DNA from: Saccharina japonica | Taxonomy: Eukaryota > Sar > Phaeophyceae > Laminariales > Laminariaceae | NCBI GenBank assembly: GCA_008828725.1 | Contig: MEHQ01004095.1 | Span: forward strand, 248,001 to 312,000 | DNA length: 64,000 nucleotides | Direction of reading: 5' to 3' | The notes under the pieces: model-generated | Seen by the model: only the letters and a program-made list of their open reading frames with translations | Told to the model about the DNA's origin: nothing | The model's database searches: none | Translations under genes and position numbers: made by a program | Shown: one piece after another, positions 12,441 through 23,500 of the stretch | Layout of the letters: every line of letters starts with the position of its first letter | Position numbering within the stretch: the stretch's first letter is position 1

Positions 12441-13337
12441 TATGTCGCTTGTTTTAGCTGCTTTTTTTTCGAAAGCAGAATCAGGGCATGCCCAAACTCC
12501 AAACAGAAACAAAAACAAAAACGAAAAACGAAATGAAGATAAATAGGGCGCTGATTGGTCCATGGCACAAATGTGTTCCCCTTCGTTTTTTTTTGGTTCC
12601 GAGAAAATCAACGATTTCCAACCTATTGCGAAAAACAAGTTGACAGTTGACAGCTGAAAAACGAAAAGGGAAACGAACGCACGAACAGCAACACTTCAGC
12701 GTGTCCTACTGGTCAGCGCAGCCACGTCAAAATATCGCATCAGGACTGCCGCACACAGCTCGCAACCCACAGCTAGCACGGCACACAGAAGCACACATCC
12801 CCCGTAAATAGCCAGCAGGCCAACCACAACACCAGCCCCGACGCTCTAGGGTCTTTGTTTCCCGGCGTTGGAGCCGAAGCGAAGATAGTTTGAGTAGAGT
12901 TCAGCATTATGCCCTCGAGAATGAGGTTGGAAGTTCGTTCTCAGCATAAATTATAGTTTGATCCCGGGGCGTCAACGTTGGACACGCGACCACCTCCATG
13001 AGAGGAGGCCCGACAATCTCCCAGGATTGAAGTGTCGTCGCGTCTGCTTGCTTCTCTGGTGGGCCTGTGTTGCCGAGCGCTAGATTGTCGGCGTGTGTAC
13101 ATAGTAATAGTTGTGAACGGCCCATAGGTTTAGGTTGTGCTCTTCGCTGTTGTTCGCCTGGATCTTGTTTTTTACATTTCGTTTCTGTTTGGACACATCG
13201 GCTAAAATAATACACGTACAGAGTATCGAAAACGAAATTATGTCGTTTTTCGATGATTTTTGTTTCTGTTTGGACATGCCACAACTGGGCCTTGCCTATT
13301 TTATATTTTCGTCGTACTTTTAGTATAGGTACAAACC

Positions 13338-13814
13338 AGGGCATTAATTAGTGGTTCGGCCTCTGTTGCGCGCAGCGCAACATGCGACGCAATGTGTGTT
13401 GCGCGCCGCAGGGGCCCCGGAGGGCCCCCGGAGGGCCGCCGGAGGCGAAAAATTGCGATTTATGCGCGAATATACGCCTCAAAACTACGTAAAAAGCCTT
13501 TTAATTTGTTTTTGGCTACGGCGAATAGCAAAAGGTGCCTAATTTTTGTTTTCGACTATGGCGAATAGGACAAGGGGCCTAAACGATGTTCAATTACGAC
13601 TAAATATTAAGAAAAAAAGACCCCCAAAAAAAATTCTCGCCTCCGGCGAGAAATAAACACGCAACAAAAATTTTCGCCTGCGACGAAAAATGTTGCGCGC
13701 CCAAAAACTCGTGTTGCGCTGCGCGCAACCAGCCTCGCGGCGACTGTTGCGGAAAACGGTTATTTTGGCCAAATGTTGCGCCAGCGCAACAGCGCAACAC
13801 CTAATTAATGCCCT
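13338..13814. mobile_element. Inverted-repeat element with GC-rich core, 477 bp
   Basis: AGGGCATTAATTAG at the left end is matched by CTAATTAATGCCCT at the right. Inside the ends are several TTGCGC/GCGCAA blocks on both strands, a GGGCCCCGGAGGGCCCCCGG tract and AATTTTCGC-like inner repeats. It looks like a non-autonomous foldback element. No convincing target duplication was seen. Confidence 0.65.
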
Positions 13815-14080
13815 CTGGTGCAAAGTAACGCCAACAAATAAAGTGTACCAGTATGGGTTTTAGAAAGCCCATGATAAAATCTACACAAATAAAAGCGTAC
13901 GTGTATCAGTGTACGAATAAATCGTATCTGCTGGTATATACGTACGAGTGCCTGGAATGGGTTATGATACGTACACAAAACTAAACACCTTCACACCTCG
14001 GAAAACGTAACACTCGGATAACACTTATCTACGTTATGGGGCCTAACACAGGGACTTGGCAACGTACTAACATAGTGTTA

Positions 14081-14213
14081 ACACTGGAGGGGCAATCACG
14101 GTAACGCGGTAACACAGTGTTAACACTGGAGGGGCAATCACGGTAACGCGGTAACACAGTGTTAACACTGGAGGGGCAATCACGGTAACGCGGTAACACA
14201 GTGTTAACTGGAA
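14081..14213. repeat. 42-bp tandem repeat, three units
   Basis: The unit beginning ACACTGGAGGGGCAATCACG is present at 14081, 14123 and 14165. Copies are nearly identical, and each includes TAACACAGTGTTAAC, one of the palindromes typical of the surrounding element. Confidence 0.95.
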
Positions 14214-15083
14214 ACCCACGAATGTGCACACGCCTTAACGTTATGTTATACGGTGATCCGTCCTTCAACTATCACTTTAACATAGTGTTAGGCTCTGGCC
14301 CAACACGTACGTTATCACTCTAACATTCCCAGATCGATATCTGCAGATTTACTAACATGATAACATAATGTGACTGTCCACGGAGCGTTAGACATAACAC
14401 ACTAACATTGTGTTACCCTTCTAATGAGTGTTAACATTGTGGTATAAATAACACAGTAACACATCACTAACATAGTAGTGTCCAGCACTACTAACACTAC
14501 GTTATTCGGACCCCCAGTCTGATTGTCTTAAGGTCGGATAACGTAACATTTAACATACGTTAGATACGTTACAGTCTTAGCCGGCCGATACGTAACACTA
14601 TGTTAGGGTGTTAGCCTAAATGCCGAGGTCTGCCTAACATTATGTTACGGTGTTACTGTCAGTAAAGATCTGATTTTAAAAGTATGTTACTGTGTTGCCA
14701 TAATAATCAATCCTGGCGTAACATTATGTTACTGAGTTACCGTGGGGGCCGGAGTCAATCCAACGTAATGTTACTACGTTACCCTTTGGATCTTCCCACG
14801 CTCTAACATGTGTTACCTGTATTAGGGGTAAAGCGGCGTCGCGGAGTAACATAATGTAGCCGTGTTATCCAATTTTGCTGACATCCCAGTGACACAGTAG
14901 TTACTACTGTAGTAATTTACTCGTAGTGAATATGAGGCGCGACCTCAGTACCTGCAGTAGTCAAATCTGCAATGCATCACGCTGGGGGAATACTGATTGT
15001 GCTGAACCAACGCGAATGAACATCTACGTATACGTGCCGTCTGAGTTATTTATTTTTATTTCAAGCAAAATATATCGTCAGCA

Positions 15084-15259
15084 TACAGTACAGGACACCT
15101 AATAAGAAACAGGCTGATAAGAAAGCCAGGCTAAGATTTAGAGTAAAATAAGAAATTCGGGAGTCGTTATCTTGAAATTAGTGTAAAAAGCACCCTCTCG
15201 AATAAGAAATCCAGCCTGGACCAGATTTCCTGTTTCGTATTAGTGTGTCCTGTACTGTA
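15084..15259. mobile_element. Tc1/mariner-type MITE, 176 bp with TA
   Basis: TACAGTACAGGACAC at the left is mirrored exactly by GTGTCCTGTACTGTA at the right, and the pairing extends through GAAACAGG. The TA at each end fits the TA target duplication of Tc1/mariner elements, and CAGT termini are typical of that group. It has no coding capacity and is inserted inside the 13992-16614 element. Confidence 0.85.
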
Positions 15260-15663
15260 CAGCAGCAGCAGAACAGCAGCATCAGCAGCATCAGTATAGG
15301 TCGCTTTACCCTCGGCTTGTCGGTCTAACCCTTGAACCCTCGGTACAAGTATTTCATTTATTGTGTGTCTCCTGGTTCACCAAAGCGGTACGAGTATTGA
15401 TATTCGGCATAATTGGAAGACGAAAACTCTGCACCTGTGATTCGTACCTGTCCACAACAACAGATATTTTCGTAACATAGGTGCCACCACACTCCTACTG
15501 CTGTAGGATATTTACAGCATTCTTCGTCCCCTCATCAGTAGGAAGGTGGGCCTGGCAATACGTCGCTCGATACGGACTGCTGCTGCCGCTGCTACGGTAA
15601 CATATAATAATGTCAACGTTTTATTGGCTATATACATACTTACGTTAACCCTTAAGAACTCGG

Positions 15664-15799
15664 CAGTTAAGAATTTAAGGCTGGATTTTCAGACGAAAAT
15701 AAGAACATCACCTCTTTTGTACTGAAAATGGTGTAGGACACACCCTGCCTTACATAGGAATTACAGTCTGATCATAATTACGTAAGAGATTCTTAACTG
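15664..15799. mobile_element. Possible small inverted-repeat element, 136 bp
   Basis: CAGTTAAGAATTT at the left pairs with AGATTCTTAACTG at the right. It lies inside the 13992-16614 element. No target duplication is clear, so it could be a local hairpin. Confidence 0.4.
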
Positions 15800-16366
15800 G
15801 TGTCGCGTACTGTAGTGTTATGTAAGGGTTTAATTGTCCATGTACGTTATCAGTCTGATTTGTGCCAAGGTAGCAAGTAAGAATAAGGTAACAACATAAT
15901 GTTGCTCGCTACGGGCTGGTGTCGCTAACACGGTAACACAATGTTGACGTAATATTGATAATTCCGCTAACATACTAACACATAGTGTTATGTAAACGTT
16001 TATTGGACCATGTATGTACGTTATCTATCTAAAGTGTGTTACGGCAGCAAGTAAGAATTCCGCTAACACACTAACATAATGTTAACGCTTCATTGACCAT
16101 GTACGTTATCCCTGTAACGTGTGTTACGATGGCAACTAGGAATTTCGGTAACACACTAACATAGTGTTACTCGCTATGGGCTGCCTACCTTAACACCGTA
16201 ACACTTATACTGCGGTCATCACGGGATAAAGGCAACACTCTAACATAGTGTTACGCGATCGCCCGCCAATATCGTAACGCACTTACACTATGTTTTCACA
16301 AAATCCGGAAATTAGATAACGTAGTAAAGTAATGTTACGATTTTTTTCCGCTGGCGCGTAACATTA

Positions 16367-16575
16367 GGGCCCGTATTAACGAAGAAGAAAAAAATTCAAT
16401 TTTGATTTTTTTTAATTCAAATCCGCTTTTAATTGGTCAACACACGCACCAGCACCAAAGATTAGGATCTTGGGGCATAAAAATTGGTGCTGGTGCGTGT
16501 GTTGACCAATGAAAAGCGAATTTTTATTTTTATTTTTCCAAATTGAATTGATTTTATACTCGTTAATACGGGCCC
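16367..16575. mobile_element. PIF/Harbinger-type (Tourist-like) MITE, 209 bp
   Basis: It is a near-perfect foldback. GGGCCCGTATTAACG at the left is mirrored by CGTTAATACGGGCCC at the right, and long inner arms pair (TTGGTCAACACACGCACCAG region with its complement). The flanking TTA on both sides (16364-16366 and 16576-16578) is the 3-bp TWA target duplication of PIF/Harbinger elements. It is inserted just inside the right end of the 2.6-kb element. Confidence 0.88.
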
Positions 16576-17541
16576 TTAACATAAAACGTTATGTGTTACG
16601 TTATCCGAGGTGTGAACACCTTACAAACCAAATAATCAAATAAAGCAACCCCTTTATTTACAAACCCATGATGAATCCTATTGATAGTTAATATTAAATA
16701 TTAATAGTTGCTTTGCCAACGACCAACGACACGAGAACACGAGAACCAAGAGCGCGAAGCGCGAACCGTTCTTGGGGATTGCAATTTGTGCTTGTAGTTC
16801 TAGAACTGCAATTAGCGCAGTAGCGCTGCCCATTTTGAAAGTGAAAGTACCTGCTCGAGCAACACGATTTCCAAGCATGGAGCTCTACTCGAGCGGGCAT
16901 TTGAAAACCCGTATGAGTACTGCTGCTGCAGTAGCTCTACAGTAGGTCTATACGAGAAGCAGTAGTGGTCTACAGCTACAGCTACATAACATAACAACAC
17001 ATTAGAGGTTGAAAGTTCGAGTAGTACTCCGAATCTGAGGAATCCTCTCGTAAGCAGAAAAGCTTTCGAGTTCTCACCTCTGATTGTTTGAACTGGTTCA
17101 AGTCCACAACAGTTCGTATCGCTCGTACGGGGGGTTTGAAAGACATGTTGCTGGGGATGTCAAAGACCGCTGCTACCACTACTAGACACAGGCCCAAGAA
17201 CCGATATAACAGCAGCTGTGTGTTAGCCAAAAGCTTCAAGCTTCTACGGTAATTCGTCCCCGGTGTACCGATATGCACATTCGCTGGCATTCATGGAACT
17301 CCCAACTTTTGAGTCAAACGCACCCTCTTGTAAAAGCACTGCGAGGACCGCATTACCCTTCTTTCCATTATGGTCGTTGTGGGGGGATAGGGAAGGCGCC
17401 GGGACACACAAGCACGCAACACGTACCGCTCAACCGCGTCGCTCTTTCTTTGCCGTCAACTCGATTTACGGAGGCGCTGAGAGTGAGCAGAAGGGCAAGA
17501 GGTACAACTAGGAAACACGAGCGGAGGAGGGGTTGGCCACT

Positions 17542-20500
17542 ATGGTGGAGGAAGCAGGTCTGCAATTACCCGACTTCGAGGAGAGCGACTTCTATGTCGA
17601 GCAAGAGCAAGTGAGTTTCGGTATAACCGACGGGGGGTCATACTTGAATTGATTATGTGGGAGGCTGGGAGGTCTAGAATGCAAGCGCATGGTTGGGGCC
17701 CATGCGGTACGTAAACTGAAACTCGTTACGGTTACTGCTGCACCTGGTGTACGTAACTTGATCTGGTAGCTGGGTGTGACTTGCGGTAGCAGAAGGCATT
17801 TGCTGTGCAACGCCAGGAATACTTGAATACCTGGTACGATATGACGGCATACATACCAGGTCAGGTACCTGATATCATATTCATATGCACGATATATACT
17901 GCTTCTGCTTCTGTTTACCCACGTCTTGTTGCAGGTAACGATCGGACCTGCTGTTGGCGAGGGGGCTTTCTCGACAGTGTACATAGGGAAGTACTTCGGG
18001 GATGTGGTGGCCGTGAAGAAGCAAACGCGGCAGGGGCGGGACTTGGAAAAGTATCTGCTGCGGGAGCTGTCGGTGCTCAAGTATATTCGGCACCAGAATA
18101 TGCTGGAGTACATCGGGTGAGCAGTGAGGAGTGAGGAGTACGAACGATAGCGGCTGTATGATCTCATATGGATCATATCCCCTGCGTACCTTTGAGGCCA
18201 ACGACCTGATATATATACTGGTACCTGCTATCCTGCAATCCTGCTATACCGGCACATGGGTACCTGTCACATTAGACTGCTCGTATTATACTGCTGTGAC
18301 GGACATGCATGAATACACCGAACTTTTCTGAAACCTGTGCGTTTTTGCGTGCCAGTGGTATTTCCAATGATTGTGTGTAACATGCACACACTTGTTGGAA
18401 GCTCGGCTGCGGCTTGTTGCTCTCCGCTGTCGGCTGCTGCACGAATCGTACGCATTGTTCGCAGTCGGTAAGGTTGACGTTGATGAAATGTCTTGCCGTT
18501 TCGATCATATACCGGTACCTGGTATGACACAGCAACATGCCGCGACATCGGTTTCACTTCGGCAGCAGGCAGCAGCATACGAAGCAACAGTGTTTCTTCA
18601 AAGAAGTGTTTTTAGTTGATATTACACTACTGCCTATATAGTACTGCTGACGAGACCTACGTAAGTGCACACCAGGTACATATGCAAATAGTACTCTGCA
18701 CACCTCCACCCTGCTCCCGCTTGGCACCCTTATCAAAGCACTCATCTCTCATCTCTGGAATACGGTTAGGGTTCGGGTCGGGTGGGTCGGCTTTAAGCGC
18801 ACGGCCACAACCCCTGGCACCCTGATATAATCCACCAAAATCGAGCGTTTCCACCGCATGGCCACAGCAGCAAAGAACAAAATACACTACACTAAAAGTA
18901 GCATACAGTCGTGGTCCCACTTTTGTTCGGGGTCCCACTTTGGGGCGGTCAAAATCGCTGGTCACTTCTTCGGCCCACTTTAGTGCGGTCCCTGCCCTAT
19001 AGTGGGACCGGTCCCTCATTCATTGGCATTTGTGCGGTTCCCGCACTACAGCACGACCGTCTCGCCTCCACACCACTACATTACTACAGTTTAGTACGCA
19101 CAGAAGAAGCTCGACAAAGCTGCAGTTCTCAGCTAGCAGTATACCCACCGCACCGGTATTACCAACACACACGATGCCATGTGCGACAGGGGAACAGTGC
19201 CTGATTCCAGACCGCACGCCAAAGCCCCCTGACGGCACAAATGTCGAGGAGGGTGTGGTGGCCGTCCCCACGCATTTGTGGTGAAGTGGAAGTGGAGGAT
19301 CCCGACAGCGACAGTGATAGTCCACTCCACCGCCCTCACTCAGAACATGTGGATAGGGTTAGGGGTATGTACATGAAGAAACCAATGCGTTTCTCATGAT
19401 ACTGGTTTGCACCAGTGTCGATGTTGTTCGCACATTAACCCATAACCCATTTGCGACAATGCAAGTCTGTGGTCAGAGGACAGGTTCCAATAACTCTGGA
19501 GTGGAATTTTACGTCAGGAGGAAAACAAACCAAAACGGAAAAAAATTGTACACATACTGCAATATTGTCAGTAACTGCAACAAACCGTGTGCCTCAGGCA
19601 ATAATACAAATTAGATCAGCATACGTACGTACCATACACATTTGTACGGTACGCTGTCTATACGAGGGGTTGTAGCACCGAGATACAAGATAGAATACAC
19701 CAAGGAGAACAAGGGAGCGACCAAATAGTGAAAACGAAAGGGCGATACGTACAGGGAAGCACGGAAAAACGAAAAAAAAACGAAAAAAGAAGAAGGGAAA
19801 GGAAGGGACACAGGAAAAAAACAGAAAAAAGAATGAAGAGAGAGAAGAAAATAGGCAAAGGGAAGAAAAAGGAAAAAGGAGAAAGGGAAGTCAGTCTGTT
19901 GGCCAGACCGCTTCCCCCTCCCTCCCTCTCCCCTCCCCCCTCGCCCTCCTTCCCCTCCCTCAACGCTCCTCCCCTCCTCCCGTGCGCTTGTGTATCATTC
20001 AGGGGCCCCGGTGGCCCCGTCACGCCATTTTTTGGGTCCCAGAACGCACGTCATTGTGGTCCCCGCACTATGCAGGGTAGCCTCAATCTTACGTTTCCCC
20101 ATATATCCCACTTTAGTGCGGTTATGGTCGCCTGCCGACCGACCGCACTAAAATGGGACCACGACTGTATCACGACTCTATACCGAAGGGTGTGCAGCGT
20201 ACAATTTGCGTACGTACCCGGTGCGCGAATAGGGGGCGCCAGTCGCTATTAATCTATCAAGTTATATATAAATATAGTGTATAGTACTGCTGCGTCAATG
20301 GCGCCTCCTCAACCAATGGCAAGAGCTCTACGAGTAAGCTCTACACACTACACACTACACACTGAGCGAGCTTTACGATTTTACGACCTCCTCAGAGTTG
20401 AAACTCTGAAGCAATACGTAGGGTGCAGGAGCAGTTACTACCGCTTCTTTTCGTTGTACAGCACCTATATGGCCGTACGCAGTATGAAAAACAACACCAG

Positions 20501-23500
20501 AATTATAAATCCGCCGTCCGTGTATGAAGGCTAATTGAAAATTGCCCGTCTGCGGAGACGCGCAGGTGCCAAGCCTCAAGTCCCAAGTAGTCGCGCCTCG
20601 TACATAATATGAACATAAGAACAAGAAGGCTAAGAGGACCAAAAGCGAACAGCCAAGAGCGCCTTCGTTATGAAACGTGCTGATAATATGGAGCTCCTTC
20701 TTGCTGTTATGTACTGTTACTATTAATAGTACGTACTTTTGCTTCCATCGTTGGAGCTACGTATTATATGATATCATATATGGTACGACGAGTATGATAT
20801 GTTATGTGTACGAACATTTCTATACGTACATCAACCTCCTATGACAACAGCAGCACACTATGTAGAACCTGGTACGCGTATCAAATATACCCCGTACATA
20901 TTTTATATATATATGTACGATACATATTTTTTTCTCTTTTTTTTTTTTTCCATCTCATTTATTTTCTTCGCCCTTCTTTTCTCTCTCCCTCTTTAGTCGT
21001 AACTCAGATCTGGGGTCTGGGGTCACTAAGTAGGCTCCTCTCCCTCCCCACTACGGTACGTGCCTTGCATTTTTATCGCGAGAAGGTTTCAGCAGTTTCT
21101 TTCCTCGTCGACTCGCGTCGAATTCCGCCTACCCACGCTACGAAGGCGCTCTTAGCAGTTGGTTCCTTTTTATTGTTGCAAATAAAGTACAAATCTCACC
21201 ACGATTTGAACTCGGGTACCAATGCTATTAGTAGTAGCTTTTGAAGCTGACCTCTAGACTACCGGGGCGACTGTATACCTGGTACCAGGTATAATATATA
21301 ATATATGATGTGATATCATACCTTCGGGGAACATATTGCCAATAATATTAACAACAATATCAATAGTGATTCGGCTCTTAAAAACAGGTAATTAGTAATT
21401 AGGCCTCTGTCGGCCAATTTCACCGGTCGCTCACAGGCCACACGGACGATATTTTCCAGGGGTACGCGCGGTGCCGAAGGCACCGCGCGGTACGGGATGG
21501 GACCGTTTTGCCCGCCGCAGGCGGAAAAAAAATTGGGTCTTCCCGAGGGGCGGTATGGGAAAATGTTCCCGTCTGTTTACCGCGGGACGGGAATGGGACG
21601 GGAAGGTGGGAAACCATTTGGTTGACGGGATTGGACGGGAAGACACGATTCTTTGTCGGTACGGGACGGGACGGGAATCGATTTTTGGCGGTACGGTACG
21701 GTACGGGAAACATTTTTCGGCGGTACGGGAAATAATCGGTGAACGGGTCGGGAATGGGTCGGGAATGGGTCGGGAATGGGTCGGGAATGGGTCGGGAATG
21801 GATCGGGAACCGGGTCGGGAATACGGTCGGGAAACGCAGTCGGGAAACGCAGTCGGGAATTGTTGGGAACACGGTCGGGAACACACGCTGGAGACAACGA
21901 CTGAAAAGGGTATAATCAAAAGTCTTCTTCGAGTACGAGTATAACATTCGCGAGAACAGTGCCAATAGGAGCAGGAACCGGGGCTGATTGCTTTGGCGCT
22001 GCTTGAGGCGCCGAAGCGGATCCGCCGGGATCCTCCACCTCCACAACGTCCATGCTTGATGCCATGTTTTGTCTTTGGGCCGGGTGGTGGTGTGAGTGTT
22101 CTTGGTTTTATTCTCGACATAATAATTTCCCAAATGTACGACCGATTTATTAGACGTACTATTATTTCAAATAGCGAGGTGTGAGTGGGGCCGATTGAAT
22201 GGTTGATACAAATTTTATGTTCGTGTTTAAATTTTGAATTAAAAAAAAACGAGAGGAAAAATAAAGAAAAAAGGAAATATATATTCGCGCGTAGACGATT
22301 TGTTTTTATAGTTCGGAAAAAAAAAAACGAGAGGAAAAATAAAGAAAAAAGGAAATATATATTCGCGCGTAGACGATTTGTTTTTATAGTTCGGAAATAT
22401 ATTTATAAAATACGAGTAAAAATGCAGTATACGCACTTGCATCCATCCATGATCATGCGATGGTTTACAGAAGTTCCGGGTATTTATTGTGGAACGGGCG
22501 TACAGAACTCACAGAAGCTCCGATTGTGGCCCAGTCGTACAGAACTCACAGAAGCTCCGATTGTGGCCCGGGCGTGCAGAACTCACAGAAGTTCCGATTG
22601 AGGCACGGGCGTACAGAACTTACAGAAGTTCCGGTGATACCCTGGTGAATACCCACCTCAAGGGGGCGAAAAAACTGCAAATGTACTCCTCAAAAAATAT
22701 ACATAAAATGCATTTCGAAATACTGCGATTGGTGTACTTCGAACATGACACACTATACCGGTACTAACGCGTATATACCATGCATGTACCATTGTGGCTA
22801 ATTTCTGTTATAGCTGTCTTTCGCGATTTTCACGGTAAGGACCGTTCCAACTTCATGGGAATGACTTCCGCGGTCATAGATATCCCCCCCAAATCAACAT
22901 CCACGTACTTGTGTGCTCGGTTTATGTGTGGTTGTGAGTGAGGTGGGTTTTACTATGTACCGGTTTCCCATTCCCGTACCGTACCGTTCCCGTCCCGACC
23001 ACATTTTCCCGTCCCGACCTTTACCGCGCGTACCCCTGATATTTTCATGGTATCTCCTGGTCTCATTCATCTCATTCATCTGTCCTGTATTACGGGTATA
23101 TATTATATATAATATTATATATTATATTATATATTCATTCATGTACGTCGCGCTTTCATTTTTAATTTTCAACTCTTATTATTATATTAATAACACGCTT
23201 TAACATTCTCGTAAGCCGTAAACGTGTAAACGTGCTTGCGGCGGGCATCCCATACTAACACTTGATATATTTTTTCAAGGTTAGGTTCTGTAGGGTTTGT
23301 GAATTTAGGGTCAGGGTATGGGTGTCTTACAGAACTTACAGAAGTTCCGGGTTAGGGTATAAAACCCTTACAGAGCTCACAGAAGTTCCGGGGCCGGGTA
23401 CGGATGTCTTACACAGCTTACAGAAGTTCCGGGGCCGGGTACGGATGTCTTACACAGCTTACAGAAGTTCCGGGGCCGGGTACGGATGTCTTACACAGCT

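Larger units (their letters stand above)
13992..16614. mobile_element. 2.6-kb non-autonomous TIR element, 8-bp TSD
   Basis: The ends read CACACCTCGGAAAACGTAAC and, inverted, CACACCTCGGATAACGTAAC. They are flanked by a perfect 8-bp direct repeat AACACCTT (13984-13991 and 16615-16622). The interior holds dozens of imperfect palindromes of the type TAACAnnnTGTTA on both strands, a 42-bp tandem array (14081-14213) and at least two younger MITEs. No transposase frame is visible, so it must be mobilised in trans. An 8-bp duplication fits hAT, P or Zisupton-like superfamilies; the CACACC terminus does not settle which. Confidence 0.85.
6680..17541. other. Repeat-rich spacer between the PTPA and kinase genes
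   Basis: About 10.9 kb lies between the first placed PTPA exon (minus) and the kinase start (plus). It holds the duplication at 6935-8227, the microsatellite at 8228-8281, tRNA-like SINE heads near 9.4-10.1 kb, inverted-repeat elements at 11172-11720 and 13338-13814, a dispersed repeat at 11758-12440 and the large 13992-16614 element. The unplaced first PTPA exon should also lie here. No intact transposase or other gene was seen. Confidence 0.6.
21457..23038. mobile_element. hAT-type element, 1.58 kb, 8-bp TSD
   Basis: The left end CAGGGGTACGCGCGGT is mirrored by ACCGCGCGTACCCCTG at the right, and both are flanked by the perfect 8-bp duplication ATATTTTC (21449-21456 and 23039-23046). CAGGG termini plus an 8-bp duplication are classic hAT features. 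Just inside the ends lie GGGACGGGAA-type repeats in opposite orientations. The interior carries an 11-bp GGGTCGGGAAT array, a 78-bp direct duplication and a 37-bp tandem array. Open frames across the G-rich part are low complexity and I do not regard them as transposase. Confidence 0.88.

Noticed and set aside
19658-20252. Open frames of 121 and 174 codons on opposite strands, rich in Lys/Arg or Phe/Ser/Pro
   Set aside because: They read through the polypurine and polypyrimidine tracts and are composition artefacts.
21420-22133. Overlapping Pro/Arg/Phe-rich open frames of 229-237 codons on the minus strand
   Set aside because: They arise from GGGTCGGGAAT repeats and G-rich termini of the hAT-type element, are low complexity and resemble no transposase.
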